The notes beneath the pieces are model-generated. The model had not been told where the DNA came from. It ran no database searches and worked only from the letters and a program-made list of their open reading frames with translations. This document shows, piece after piece, positions 33,793-43,499 of a DNA stretch of 64,000 bases. Numbering within the stretch: position 1 is the first letter of the stretch; each line of letters opens with the position of its first letter. Source of the DNA: Burkholderiales bacterium (GTDB lineage Bacteria > Pseudomonadota > Gammaproteobacteria > Burkholderiales > Burkholderiaceae_C); the NCBI GenBank assembly GCA_016703325.1, contig JADJCH010000024.1, positions 1-64,000 of the forward strand. The letters are read 5' to 3'. The position numbers and the translations under genes were made by a program.

Positions 33793-35085
33793 ATGAACTT
33801 CCAGCAAGGCCTGTCCGGCCTGAACGCCTCCAGCAAGAACCTGGACGTCATCGGCAACAACATTGCCAACGCCAACACCTACGGCGCCAAGTCCTCGCGG
33901 GCAGAGTTTGCGGACATGTACGCCTCCTCGGTCAACGGCATGATGGCCAACCAGGTCGGCATCGGCGTGCGCCTGGCGGATGTGGCCCAGCAGTTCACCC
34001 AGGGCAACATCACCAGCACCAGCAACCCGCTGGACATCGCGGTCAATGGGGCCGGCTTCTTCATGGTGCAGAACCCGGAGGCCGAAGCCAGTGCCGCGAT
34101 GCCGCTGTACACCCGCAACGGCCAGTTCAAGCTGGACAAGGACGGCTTCATCGTCACGTCCGACGGCGCCAAGCTGCTGGGCTACGCGATGGACAACGGC
34201 GCCATCAACGCCGGCACGCTCACCACGCTGCAGCTGCCCACCGGCCTGATTGCGCCCGAGCAGAGCACGGGGGTGACGGCAGAGATCAACCTCGACTCCC
34301 GCAAGACGGTGCCGACGGTGGCCTTCGACATGGCCAACCCGAACAGCTACAACCACGCCACCTCCATGACCGTCTACGACGACGCGGGCGAGGCGGTGGA
34401 AGTGAGCTTCTACTTCCGCAAGTCGGTGGAAGGCGATCCTGCAGCCGGCGCTGCCGACACCTGGGAGGTGTTCGCGAGTGCGGACGGCACGCTGCTGACC
34501 GAGCCGGGTGGCTCCAACGTGATGCAGACCCTGGCCTTCGACACCTCCGGAGCGGTCACCGGCACCCCCAACTTCAGCCTGAGCATCCCGGCCAGCGGCA
34601 CCCACAGCGCCATCGACCTCACCTACGACGCCACCACCGGCCTGGGCGGGGTGGACCTGAGCAGCATCAGCCAGTTCGCGAGCGGCTTCAGTGTCACCGA
34701 CCTGAAGCAGATTGGTGGGCGCGCGCCGGGGCGGCTGTCGGACATCAGCATCGGTGCCGACGGCATCATCACCGCCAGCTACACCAACGGCGACACCGCG
34801 GCGGCCGGCCAGATCCCGCTGGCCAACTTCCGCAACCCGCAGGGTCTGCAGCCGCTGGGCGGCAACGTCTGGCGGGCCACCGGCGAGTCCGGCCTGCCCA
34901 ATGCGGTGGGCGCGCCGCAGTCCGGCAGTCTGGGCTCGCTGCAGTCCGGTGCGCTGGAAGAGTCGAACGTGGACCTGACCAACGAGCTGGTCAACATGAT
35001 CACCGCCCAGCGCATCTACCAGGCCAACGCGCAGACCATCAAGACGCAGGACTCGGTGCTGCAGACCCTGGTCTCGCTGCGCTGA
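33793..35085 (+). CDS. flgE: FlgE, flagellar hook protein
   Basis: A protein of 430 residues. The N-terminal rod/hook motif is NIANANTYGAKSSRAEFADM and the C-terminal signature is NVDLTNELVNMITAQRIYQA. Between them are the surface-exposed hook domains, including the FlgE D2-type region. AGGAGT precedes ATG 33793. It builds the hook that joins rod and filament. Confidence 0.97.
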   Translation: MNFQQGLSGLNASSKNLDVIGNNIANANTYGAKSSRAEFADMYASSVNGMMANQVGIGVRLADVAQQFTQGNITSTSNPLDIAVNGAGFFMVQNPEAEASAAMPLYTRNGQFKLDKDGFIVTSDGAKLLGYAMDNGAINAGTLTTLQLPTGLIAPEQSTGVTAEINLDSRKTVPTVAFDMANPNSYNHATSMTVYDDAGEAVEVSFYFRKSVEGDPAAGAADTWEVFASADGTLLTEPGGSNVMQTLAFDTSGAVTGTPNFSLSIPASGTHSAIDLTYDATTGLGGVDLSSISQFASGFSVTDLKQIGGRAPGRLSDISIGADGIITASYTNGDTAAAGQIPLANFRNPQGLQPLGGNVWRATGESGLPNAVGAPQSGSLGSLQSGALEESNVDLTNELVNMITAQRIYQANAQTIKTQDSVLQTLVSLR

Positions 35086-35120
35086 GTCCGGCGCATTCCC
35101 AGGTCTGAACAGGAGCGGCC

Positions 35121-35846
35121 ATGGATCGCAGGATCTACCTCTCGATGGGCGGTGCCAAGGCGACGATGCAGCGGCAGGAGATCCTGTCGAACAACCTCGC
35201 CAATGTCTCCACCCAGGGTTTCCGGGCCGAGATGCAGGCTTTCCGCTCGGTGCCGGTGCGCGGAGATGGGGCCAGCACCCGTTCCTACGCGCTGGAAACG
35301 ACGGTGGGCTACAACCCGGATCCGGGCGTCGTCAGCGCCACCGGCCGCAACCTGGACGTGGCCATGCGCGGCAATGCCTGGCTGGCGGTGCAGGGGCGCG
35401 ACGGCACCGAGGCCTACACCCGCGCCGGTGCGCTGGACACCGCAGCGGACGGCACCCTGGTCACCCGCAGCGGGTTGACGGTGCTGGGCGACGGCGGACC
35501 GATCACCGCACCGGCCGGCGCCCAACTGCAGATCGCCTCGGACGGCACGATCAGCGCCCGTGCGGCCAACGGCTCCATCACCCCGGTGGGTCGGCTCAAG
35601 CTGGTGACGCCCGAGGCTCCACTGCAGCGCGGCGACGACGGCCTGTTCCGTGCACCTGAAGGCGACCTGCCGGCCGACGCCACCGCGCGGCTGCAGGACG
35701 GTGCACTGGAGGGTTCCAACGTGTCGGCGGTCGAGACCATGGTGGCGATGATTTCCGCGGCCCGCCAGTTCGAGATGCAGATGCGGTCGATGCAGACCGC
35801 GGAGAAGGACGAGCAGCAGGCCCAGCAGCTGCTCTCGTTGAGTTGA
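35121..35846 (+). CDS. flgF: FlgF, flagellar proximal rod protein
   Basis: A protein of 241 residues. N-terminal NNLANVSTQGFRAEMQAFRS and C-terminal SNVSAVETMVAMISAARQFE are the rod-protein ends. The central NLDVAMRGNAWLAVQGRDGT is the FlgF-type loop. It lies 35 bp after flgE, behind AGGAG. Confidence 0.96.
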   Translation: MDRRIYLSMGGAKATMQRQEILSNNLANVSTQGFRAEMQAFRSVPVRGDGASTRSYALETTVGYNPDPGVVSATGRNLDVAMRGNAWLAVQGRDGTEAYTRAGALDTAADGTLVTRSGLTVLGDGGPITAPAGAQLQIASDGTISARAANGSITPVGRLKLVTPEAPLQRGDDGLFRAPEGDLPADATARLQDGALEGSNVSAVETMVAMISAARQFEMQMRSMQTAEKDEQQAQQLLSLS

Positions 35847-35915
35847 ATGAAGTGAGCCCGTTGAACCGAGCGCAATGAACCGGGTGCCGCAAGGTGCCGA
35901 TGAAGGAGCCCCGCC

Positions 35916-36698
35916 ATGATGCGTGCCCTGTGGATTTCCAAGTCCGGCATGGAGGCCCAGCAGACCCAGCTGGACGTCGTGTCGCACAACCTGGCCAACG
36001 TGGCCACCAACGGCTACAAGAAGGAACACGCGGTCTTCGAGGACCTGATGTACCAGACCCTGCGGCAGGCCGGCGCGGCCAGCTCGGACCAGACCCAGCT
36101 GCCCACCGGCGTGCAGATCGGCCTGGGCGTGCGCACCGTGGCAACCGCCCGGCAGTTCGGCCAGGGCAACCTGCAGCAGACCAGCAACCCGCTGGACGTG
36201 GCCATCAAGGGCAGTGGCTTCTTTCAGATCCAGATGCCCGACGGCACCACCTCGTACACCCGCGACGGCAGCTTCCAGCTCAGCGCCACCGGCCAGCTGG
36301 TCACCAACACCGGCTATGGCGTGATGCCCGGCATCACCATCCCGGCCAATGCGCAGTCCATCACCGTGGCCGCCGATGGCACGGTCTCGGTCACGCTGCC
36401 CGGCGAGGCTGCTGCGCAGAACGTGGGCCAATTGCAGGTGGCCAACTTCATCAACCCGGCCGGCCTGGAGTCCAAGGGCGGCAACCTGTTCCAGGAAACC
36501 GCAGCCTCCGGCACCCCCAACAGCGGAGCGCCTGGCAGCAACGGCATGGGAACCCTGACGCAGGGCTTCGTCGAAACCTCCAACGTCAACGTGGTGGAGG
36601 AGCTGGTGACCATGATTCAGACCCAACGCGCCTACGAGCTGAACTCCAAGGCCATTTCCACCTCGGACCAGATGCTGGCCCGCCTGGCGCAACTGTGA
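35916..36698 (+). CDS. flgG: FlgG, flagellar distal rod protein
   Basis: A protein of 260 residues, the family's standard length. It starts MMRALWISKSGMEAQQTQLD and contains HNLANVATNGYKKEHAVFED, the FlgG-specific PLDVAIKGSGFFQIQMPDGT, and the end NVNVVEELVTMIQTQRAYEL. It makes up the distal rod to which L- and P-rings are fitted. Confidence 0.97.
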   Translation: MMRALWISKSGMEAQQTQLDVVSHNLANVATNGYKKEHAVFEDLMYQTLRQAGAASSDQTQLPTGVQIGLGVRTVATARQFGQGNLQQTSNPLDVAIKGSGFFQIQMPDGTTSYTRDGSFQLSATGQLVTNTGYGVMPGITIPANAQSITVAADGTVSVTLPGEAAAQNVGQLQVANFINPAGLESKGGNLFQETAASGTPNSGAPGSNGMGTLTQGFVETSNVNVVEELVTMIQTQRAYELNSKAISTSDQMLARLAQL

Positions 36699-36716
36699 CG
36701 CGCCGGAGGTGATGCC

Positions 36717-37415
36717 ATGACCAAACGCTGCTCTTCCCCCATGCTGTGCCGCCTGTCGGTGCTGGGTGCCGCCTGCGTGGCCCTGAGTGGCTGCAGCCTG
36801 ATGCCCGGCAGTGCCAAGGTGGACATGCCACCGGTCACCAGCGCCCGCCCGGTGGCGGTGGCGCCGGCGGCGGTCAACAACGGATCGATTTTCCAGCCGG
36901 TGCAGTACCGGCCGCTGTTCGAGGACCATCGCGCCCGCCTGGTGGGCGACACGCTGACGGTGCAGATCGTCGAGAAGGTCAGCGCCAGTGCCACCTCCAC
37001 CAGCTCGGTGGAGAAGACCGGCTCGGTGGAGGGGTCGGTCACCGGCTTCCCCTTCCTGAAGGCGCCACTGCTCAACCAGTTCGGCGTGGGCGGCTCCAGC
37101 TCCAACAAGTTCGCCGGCAAGGGCGGCACCGAAAACACCAACAACTTCAGCGGCACCATCACCGCCACGGTGATCGAGGTGCTGCCCAATGGCCACCTGA
37201 TGATCGCCGGCGAGAAGCAGATCGGCGTGAACGAAAACGTCGACGTGCTGCGCTTTGCCGGCCAGGTGGATCCACGTGCGATCCAGCCCGGCAACCTGGT
37301 GGCCTCCGCCCAGATCGCCAACGTGCGGGTGGAGCAGCGTGGGCGCGGTCAGCAGGCCGATGCGCAGGGAATTGGCTGGCTGAGCCGCTTCTTTTTGAAC
37401 CTCCTGCCGATCTGA
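36717..37415 (+). CDS. flgH: FlgH, flagellar L-ring lipoprotein
   Basis: A protein of 232 residues with a lipobox (CVALSGCSL), so it is lipid-anchored to the outer membrane. Conserved stretches are LFEDHRARLVGDTLTVQIVE and EVLPNGHLMIAGEKQIGVNE, ending in RFFLNLLPI. It forms the outer-membrane bushing of the rotating rod. It lies 18 bp after flgG. Confidence 0.97.
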   Translation: MTKRCSSPMLCRLSVLGAACVALSGCSLMPGSAKVDMPPVTSARPVAVAPAAVNNGSIFQPVQYRPLFEDHRARLVGDTLTVQIVEKVSASATSTSSVEKTGSVEGSVTGFPFLKAPLLNQFGVGGSSSNKFAGKGGTENTNNFSGTITATVIEVLPNGHLMIAGEKQIGVNENVDVLRFAGQVDPRAIQPGNLVASAQIANVRVEQRGRGQQADAQGIGWLSRFFLNLLPI

Positions 37416-37458
37416 GCCTGCCGACAATGGGTTCGACCGTTACAGGATCGGACCCGCC

Positions 37459-38595
37459 ATGACGCTTCACCTTCAGGAACGACTGCTGCGCTGGGCGCTG
37501 GCCCTGGCCACCGTGCTGGCCGCCGCCGCGCTGCTGCTGCCCCTGGAAGTGCAGGCTGCACGCATCAAGGAAGTGGCCTCCGTGCAGGGGGTGCGCTCCA
37601 ACCAGTTGATCGGCTATGGCCTGGTGGTCGGGCTGGACGGCACCGGCGACCAGACCACCCAGGCGCCCTTCACCTCGCAGAGCCTCACGGCCATGCTGCA
37701 GCAGCTGGGGGTGACGGTGCCCTCGGGCACCAACATGCAGCTGCGCAACGTGGCCGCGGTGATGGTCACCGCGACGTTGCCGCCCTTTGCCCAGCCGGGT
37801 CAGCCGATCGACATCACCGTGGCCTCCCTGGGCAATGCCAAGAGCCTGCGCGGCGGCACGCTGATCGCCACGCCGCTGCGCGGCGCAGACGGGCAGATCT
37901 ATGCCCTGGCACAGGGCAACGTGGTGGTGGCCGGGGCTGGTGCTTCGGCCGGAGGCTCCAAGGTGCAGGTCAACCACCTGTCGGCTGGCCGCGTGCCCGG
38001 TGGAGCCACGGTGGAGCGGGCGGTGCCCACCCCGCTGGCGCAGGGGGATGCCCTGCAGCTGGACCTCAATGCCTCCGACTTCGCCACCGCGCGCGAGGTG
38101 GCGCGGGTCATCAACGACAGGTTCGGCAAGGGCACCGCCCAGGCGATGGACGGCCGGGTGGTCAAGGTGAAGATGCCCGCCAGCCCGGATGAGCGGGTGT
38201 CCTTCCTGGCCGACATGGAAAACCTGCCGCTGGAGCTGGCCACGCCCTCTGCCCGGGTGGTGATCAATGCCCGCACCGGTTCGATCGTGGTGAACCAGTC
38301 GGTCACGCTGGGGCCCTGCGCCGTGGCGCACGGCAACCTGTCGGTGACCATCAACTCCACACCGGTGATCAGCCAGCCCGCGCCGCTGTCGGGCGGGCAG
38401 ACGGTGGTGACGGAGAAGACCAACATCCAGATCAATCAGGAGCCCGGCTCCCTGATCCAGCTGCCTGCAGGCGCCAAGCTCACCGACGTGGTGAAGGCGC
38501 TGAATTCCCTGGGCGCCACACCGGGCGACCTGCTGGCCATCCTCCAGGCCATCAAGGCCGCCGGCGCGCTGCAGGCCGAGCTGGAGGTGATCTGA
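37459..38595 (+). CDS. flgI: FlgI, flagellar P-ring protein
   Basis: A protein of 378 residues with a cleavable signal peptide ending near EVQAA. Diagnostic segments are RIKEVASVQGVRSNQLIGYG, LVVGLDGTGDQTTQAPFTSQ and RVVINARTGSIVVNQSVTLG. It forms the P-ring in the peptidoglycan layer with help from FlgA. It ends three bases before flgJ. Confidence 0.97.
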   Translation: MTLHLQERLLRWALALATVLAAAALLLPLEVQAARIKEVASVQGVRSNQLIGYGLVVGLDGTGDQTTQAPFTSQSLTAMLQQLGVTVPSGTNMQLRNVAAVMVTATLPPFAQPGQPIDITVASLGNAKSLRGGTLIATPLRGADGQIYALAQGNVVVAGAGASAGGSKVQVNHLSAGRVPGGATVERAVPTPLAQGDALQLDLNASDFATAREVARVINDRFGKGTAQAMDGRVVKVKMPASPDERVSFLADMENLPLELATPSARVVINARTGSIVVNQSVTLGPCAVAHGNLSVTINSTPVISQPAPLSGGQTVVTEKTNIQINQEPGSLIQLPAGAKLTDVVKALNSLGATPGDLLAILQAIKAAGALQAELEVI

Positions 38596-38598
38596 GCC

Positions 38599-39618
38599 AT
38601 GGTGGCCAGCCCTTCGTCCATGGCGGGCAGCCCGCACCTGGCGGCCTCCGGATCCAACCTGGCGGCGCTGAAGGCCAGCGCCCGGCAGGATCCGAAGGGC
38701 GCCATCCGCGAAGTGGCCAAGCAGTTCGAGGCCCTGTTCATGCAGGAGCTGATGAAGAGCATGCGCGCCTCGACGATGTCCAGCGGCCTGCTCGACAACC
38801 AGGCCAGCGAGATGGCCACCGGCATGCTCGATCAGCAGTACGCCAGCCAGATGACCGGGCTGCCGGGTGGGCTGGCCGACGCGATCGCCCGCCAGCTCGA
38901 AGGCCGCTCCGGTGCTGCCGCGGCGCTTCCGGAGGGTTGGCGCCAGTTGCCGGCGGGGTCGCGGTGGCAGCCGGTGCAGGCCCAGCCTTCTGGCGACCGT
39001 TCGGTGAACGCCACCGCAGCAGCCGCACCGTCCACCTCAACTTCGTCCACGGCCAGCACTGCGCCGACGGGATCGGGCGGGAGCTCGGGCCCTGGGTTGG
39101 GGGCGGCCAGCCGGTTCATCGATCAGCACCGTGCCAGCGCGCAGGCGGTGGCCGCCGAAAGTGGCATCCCCGCAGAGTTCATGCTGGCGCAGGCCGCCCA
39201 TGAAACCGGCTGGGGTCGGCGCGACATCCGCGCGGCCGACGGCAGCCCGTCGAACAACCTGTTCGGCATCAAGGCCGGACCGGGCTGGAAGGGGCCGGTG
39301 GTGGTGACGACCACCACCGAAGTGGTCAACGGCCAGGCGCAGAAGGTGCAGGCGGCTTTTCGCGCCTATGCGACGCCGCAGGAGAGCTTCCGGGACTATG
39401 CACGGCTGATTTCGACCAGCCCCCGCTATGCCGGCGTGATGCAAGTCACGAACGACGCCCAGGCCTTCGCCCGCGGGCTACAGCGCGCGGGCTATGCAAC
39501 CGATCCCGACTATGCCGTCAAGCTCGGTCGGGTGATCCAGACCACCCGTCGCCTGGTCGATCAGGCCGATGCGTCCGCCGCATCGGCCCGCGTCGGCGTG
39601 CCGGGCGCGACGGCCTGA
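38599..39618 (+). CDS. flgJ: FlgJ, rod cap and peptidoglycan hydrolase
   Basis: A two-domain protein of 339 residues. The N-terminal rod-cap domain has AKQFEALFMQELMKSMRAST. A low-complexity Ser/Thr/Ala linker (about 135-165) separates it from a C-terminal glucosaminidase domain with the catalytic glutamate in QAAHETGWGRRDIR and NLFGIKAGPGWKGPVV. It opens the cell wall for the growing rod. This is the dual-domain form of beta- and gammaproteobacteria. Confidence 0.96.
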   Translation: MVASPSSMAGSPHLAASGSNLAALKASARQDPKGAIREVAKQFEALFMQELMKSMRASTMSSGLLDNQASEMATGMLDQQYASQMTGLPGGLADAIARQLEGRSGAAAALPEGWRQLPAGSRWQPVQAQPSGDRSVNATAAAAPSTSTSSTASTAPTGSGGSSGPGLGAASRFIDQHRASAQAVAAESGIPAEFMLAQAAHETGWGRRDIRAADGSPSNNLFGIKAGPGWKGPVVVTTTTEVVNGQAQKVQAAFRAYATPQESFRDYARLISTSPRYAGVMQVTNDAQAFARGLQRAGYATDPDYAVKLGRVIQTTRRLVDQADASAASARVGVPGATA

Positions 39619-39714
39619 TCCGGTCCTGTTGCCTTTGGAGGCTGCCATGCTGCTTGTTCCTGTCCACCCGATGCCGCCCGCTGGGCGGCTTGAGTCGTTT
39701 GTGCGGCGCACACC

Positions 39715-41127
39715 ATGAGCTCCACCTCCCTGCTTTCGCTGGGGGCCAGCGGCTTGCGGGCCGCCCAGGCCCAACTGGCCACCGCCGGTCACAACATCGC
39801 CAATGCGAGCGTGGAGGGTTACTCGCGCCAATCGGTCAAGACGGTCACCTCCCAGGGCATGTTCTCCGGCTCGGGCTACTTCGGCCGGGGTGTTGAGGTG
39901 CAGACGGTCGAGCGGGAGGTGAATGGCTTTCTCACCGACCAGGTGTCGCAGACCACCTCCCAGGCCTCGGCCGACGAGGTGCGCCAGAAGATGCTCAGCC
40001 AGATGGAGTCCAGCTTCGGCACCGGAGAGCAGGGCCTGGGCTACACCGCCACCCAGATGTTCAATGCGTTCGGCGACGTCGCGGCCGAGCCCACCGATGC
40101 CTCGGCCCGGCGGGTGGTGATCGAGCGTGCCGGTGACCTGGCGTCGATGTTCCGCAGCACCGCCTCCAGCCTGAGCGGCCTGCAGCACGGCGTGACGCAG
40201 GACCTGAAGAACAGCGTGGCCGAGGTCAACAACCTGGCCCAGCGCATCGCGGACCTGAACGCCCAGATCGCTGGCACCCGGGGCAGCGCCCAGCAGCCCA
40301 ACGACCTGCTGGACCAGCGCGATCAGCTGATCCAGGACCTGAGCAGCTACGTGCAGGTCAACCGGGTGGAGCAGGACGACGGCTCACTCAACCTCTTCGT
40401 CGGCGGCAGCCAGACCCTGGTGGTCGGCTCGGATGCCTACCAGTTGAAGGCTGCGCCGGACGCTGTCGACAGCTCGGTGACGCGGGTGTCGATCGACGTG
40501 GCGGGTGTGAGCCGCAATCTCGACAGCGGCATCCTGGTGGGGGGGCGGCTGGCCGGACTGCTGCAGTTCCAGGACGACGATCTGGCCGCGGCGCGTTCCC
40601 AGCTGGACACCCTGGCCAACGGCATCGCCGACCTGGTCAATGGCCAGCAGTCCCAGGGCTGGACCTTGCGCGACGACGGCGCCGGCGGCACGACCCAGGG
40701 CACTGACCTGTTCGAGGTGGGCAGCCGAGGGGCCGCCACCTTGAAGCTCAGTGCCGGTTTCGCCACCGACGACATCGCTGCCGCATCGTTGGGTTCACCG
40801 GCGTCGGCTGCACGCAGCAGCAACGGCAATGCGCTGGCCCTGCAGAACCTGGCGGATTCCGAACAGTTCGCTGGAGCGACTTTCACCGACTACTTCTCGC
40901 AGGTGGTGGCCGATGTGGGCGTGCGGGTTCAGACCGCCGATGCGCGCGCCGATGTCTCTTCCAACCTGGCTGCCGATGCCCGCCAACAACTGGGGGCCGT
41001 CACCGGCGTGAACCTGGATGAAGAAGCGGCCAAGCTGCTGCAGTACCAGCAGAGCTACCAGGCCGCAGCCAAGGTTCTGCAGGTGGCGCAGAAGGTGTTC
41101 GACACACTGATGTCGCTGGGTGGCTGA
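39715..41127 (+). CDS. flgK: FlgK, hook-filament junction protein 1 (short form)
   Basis: A protein of 470 residues. The N-terminal ends match well: SLLSLGASGLRAAQAQLATA and HNIANASVEGYSRQSV, then the coiled-coil segment LNAQIAGTRGSAQQPNDLLDQRDQLIQDLS. The C-terminus is GVNLDEEAAKLLQYQQSYQA. It is shorter than E. coli FlgK (547 residues), and the loss appears to be in the surface-exposed middle domains. It joins hook to filament. A 96-bp gap separates it from flgJ. Confidence 0.95.
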   Translation: MSSTSLLSLGASGLRAAQAQLATAGHNIANASVEGYSRQSVKTVTSQGMFSGSGYFGRGVEVQTVEREVNGFLTDQVSQTTSQASADEVRQKMLSQMESSFGTGEQGLGYTATQMFNAFGDVAAEPTDASARRVVIERAGDLASMFRSTASSLSGLQHGVTQDLKNSVAEVNNLAQRIADLNAQIAGTRGSAQQPNDLLDQRDQLIQDLSSYVQVNRVEQDDGSLNLFVGGSQTLVVGSDAYQLKAAPDAVDSSVTRVSIDVAGVSRNLDSGILVGGRLAGLLQFQDDDLAAARSQLDTLANGIADLVNGQQSQGWTLRDDGAGGTTQGTDLFEVGSRGAATLKLSAGFATDDIAAASLGSPASAARSSNGNALALQNLADSEQFAGATFTDYFSQVVADVGVRVQTADARADVSSNLAADARQQLGAVTGVNLDEEAAKLLQYQQSYQAAAKVLQVAQKVFDTLMSLGG

Positions 41128-41221
41128 TGGCGGCATGCCGGGCCCGCGGGGGTCTGCAGTGGTCGCCCAACGGGCCGGTGGGGAACCCTCCTGCCGCCCT
41201 TGAACTGAACGAGGTCCGTTG

Positions 41222-42163
41222 ATGAGAGTCTCCACCGCCTACAGCTTCGACTCCACCGTGTACGAGCTGCAGCGCCGCCAGGACGAGCTGACGCACGCCC
41301 AGGAGCAGATGAACTCCGGCAAGCGTGTGCTCAAGCCGGGTGACGATCCCACCGCGGCGGCACAGGCCGAGCGGGCCCTGGTCGAGGAGGCCCGCGGCAA
41401 GCAGCTGCAGCGCACCATCGACAACAGCCGCAATGTGATGGGCCTGACCGAGTCGGCGCTGGGCAGTGCCATCGAGCTGTCCCAGCAGGCCCGCGAGGCC
41501 CTGGTGCTGGCCGGCAACGGCAGCTACACCGACAGCGGGCGGCGGGCCCTGGCCGAAACGCTGAAGCAGGCCCGCGACGAGTTGTTTTCCGTGTCCAACC
41601 AGACCGATGCGGCCGGCAACCTCCTGTTTGGCCGGCAAGGGGAGAACTCTGCTCGCTACATCAAGGTGCCCGGGGCCTCGCCCGATGACTGGACGGTGAG
41701 CTCGGATGCCGCCGGCGGCCGCCTGGAAGGTGTCTACAGCGACGCCGGAACCCCGCGCGAGAACCTGCCGCTGTCGATCGAGGGCCGCGACACCTGGCTG
41801 GGGGGCTCCACCGACGTCTTCACCACGCTCAACAACGCCATTGGCCTGCTGCAGACCGATGGCGCCACCAATGAGCAGGTCTCCCAGGCGGTGACCGATG
41901 GCATCGCCGGGCTGGACAGCGTGCTGGACCGGTTTCAGTCCACTCGCGCCGAGGTGGGCGCCATCCTCAACGGCATCGACAGCATCGAGTCGCGCAACAG
42001 CGGCCGCATCCTGGCCGCCCAGACCACACGCTCCAACGTCGAGGACATCGACATGGTGGAGGCCATCTCGTCCTTTACCAACAAACAGACCAGTTATCAG
42101 GCCGCGCTTCAGTCCTATGCGATGGTCCAGAAGCTGTCACTGTTCAACTACATCAACGGATAG
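41222..42163 (+). CDS. flgL: FlgL, hook-filament junction protein 2
   Basis: A protein of 313 residues with flagellin-like ends: MRVSTAYSFDSTVYELQRRQ with MNSGKRVLKPGDDPTAAAQA at the start and FTNKQTSYQAALQSYAMVQK at the end. ATG 41222 follows GAGG at normal spacing, and a TTG directly before is not needed. It is the last gene of the flagellar run; filament genes are not in the window. Confidence 0.95.
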   Translation: MRVSTAYSFDSTVYELQRRQDELTHAQEQMNSGKRVLKPGDDPTAAAQAERALVEEARGKQLQRTIDNSRNVMGLTESALGSAIELSQQAREALVLAGNGSYTDSGRRALAETLKQARDELFSVSNQTDAAGNLLFGRQGENSARYIKVPGASPDDWTVSSDAAGGRLEGVYSDAGTPRENLPLSIEGRDTWLGGSTDVFTTLNNAIGLLQTDGATNEQVSQAVTDGIAGLDSVLDRFQSTRAEVGAILNGIDSIESRNSGRILAAQTTRSNVEDIDMVEAISSFTNKQTSYQAALQSYAMVQKLSLFNYING

Positions 42164-42208
42164 CGGTTTCCGTTCCCCCTGCTTCCTTTCCGCACACGAC
42201 AAACACCC

Positions 42209-43423
42209 ATGGACGCGCCCATCCTGGCCCAGGTGGCCCTCAGCTACAGCCCGGTGATCGACCGCCACCGCAACGTCATCGCCACCCGCCTGACGGTCTT
42301 TCCGATCGTCCCTGGGCAATGGTTGCCGGTGGCCGAACTGCTCAGCACGGTTGGTCAGGTCTGGCCCGCCGACGGACCCCAGGTGGCCCTGTCGGTGCGC
42401 AGCGAAAGTGTGCTGGCCGAGCTGTTGTCCGTGCTGCCCAGCGCCAACCTGATGGTCGAGGTGCCCAAGTTCATGGCCTGCGACCCGGTGCATGCGGACG
42501 CCATCATGACGTTGGCGGCCGCCGGCAACACGCTGCTGCTGTCCGGCCGGCCGGACCATCCGCTGCCCAAGCACATGCTCGGCAGCTTCAAGTACTCCAT
42601 CATCGACATCGCCGACGAGCGGCGGCTGACCACCTCGCCGCCCCCGCCGGGTGTGACCCGCTCGATCGGGTTCTGGCAGGAGGGCATCACCACCCAGGCC
42701 GAAATGGAAGGGGCCTTTGGTCGCGGGGCGGTGGCCGTGGTCGGCTGGCCCATGGGCGAGCCGCCGAGCGAAGTGACGGCCGCTTCGCTGCGCCGGGCCA
42801 CGGCGGCCGCCGGCCGTCCGGACATGCAGGTGGTGATCGCGCTGATCAACCAGGTGGACGACGAGGCACCGCTGGCCGAACTGGAGGCCACCCTCAAGCG
42901 CGATCCGAACCTGGCGTACAAGTTGATGCGCTACATCAACTCGCCGATCTTCGGTCTGCGTGTCGAGGTCAGCTCCTTCAGTCATGCGGTGATGCTGCTG
43001 GGCTACCAGCGCCTCAAGCGCTGGCTGGCCCTGGCGCTGGTGACGGCGGGCAACGACCCCAACCAGCGACCGCTGATGTATGCCGCGGTGCGGCGCGGGC
43101 TGATCCTGGAGGCGCTGGGCGGCGAGTCCGGCGACGATGCCGCCAGGAGTGAGCTGTTCATCTGCGGTGTGTTCTCGCTGCTCGACCGCATGTTGCAGAT
43201 GCCGTTTTCGCGCCTGCTGGAGACCATTCCCGTGCCGGACCGGGTGGCTCAGGCCCTGGTGGCCAGGGAAGGGCCGCATGCGGTGCCGCTGGCGCTGGCG
43301 CGTGCGCTCGAAGGCGGGACGGTGCACGACATCCGTGAGTGTGCCGAGCAGGCCATGTTCGACATGCGCAGCGTCAACCGTGCGCTGCTGCACGCGCTGG
43401 CGGGCGCGACACAGTTGATCTGA
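42209..43423 (+). CDS. degenerate-EAL plus HDOD domain signalling protein (YuxH-like)
   Basis: A protein of 404 residues. The first ~190 residues follow the EAL fold (opening PVIDRHRNVIATRLTVFP) but lack the EAL and DDFG catalytic residues, so it is unlikely to break down c-di-GMP. The second half is an HDOD domain with DPNLAYKLMRYINSPIFGLR and SFSHAVMLLGYQRLKRWLAL. Such proteins are thought to act as binding or scaffold proteins in motility and stress signalling. It lies 45 bp after flgL and may be read with it. Confidence 0.87.
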   Translation: MDAPILAQVALSYSPVIDRHRNVIATRLTVFPIVPGQWLPVAELLSTVGQVWPADGPQVALSVRSESVLAELLSVLPSANLMVEVPKFMACDPVHADAIMTLAAAGNTLLLSGRPDHPLPKHMLGSFKYSIIDIADERRLTTSPPPPGVTRSIGFWQEGITTQAEMEGAFGRGAVAVVGWPMGEPPSEVTAASLRRATAAAGRPDMQVVIALINQVDDEAPLAELEATLKRDPNLAYKLMRYINSPIFGLRVEVSSFSHAVMLLGYQRLKRWLALALVTAGNDPNQRPLMYAAVRRGLILEALGGESGDDAARSELFICGVFSLLDRMLQMPFSRLLETIPVPDRVAQALVAREGPHAVPLALARALEGGTVHDIRECAEQAMFDMRSVNRALLHALAGATQLI

Positions 43424-43458
43424 AACTTTCGCACCCCCTGGGCCGCGCAGCGACAGCG

Positions 43459-43477
43459 CGCTGCATACACTGCAGCG
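43459..43477. repeat. hairpin-forming inverted repeat ahead of the PAS kinase gene
   Basis: CGCTGCA / TGCAGCG arms of 7 bp around a TACAC loop, 22 bp before the kinase ATG. It could fold in the mRNA leader near the ribosome site or be an operator. There is no second hairpin of the ANTAR-target type beside it. Confidence 0.35.
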
Positions 43478-43499
43478 CTGCTGCCTTTGTTGCGGGCCC

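Noticed and set aside
35016..37427. Open frame of 803 codons on the minus strand
   Set aside because: Antisense to flgF, flgG and flgH, all of which are unambiguous.
43459..43477. ANTAR target hairpin
   Set aside because: Single hairpin with a five-base loop; ANTAR targets are paired six-base loops with A and G at fixed positions.
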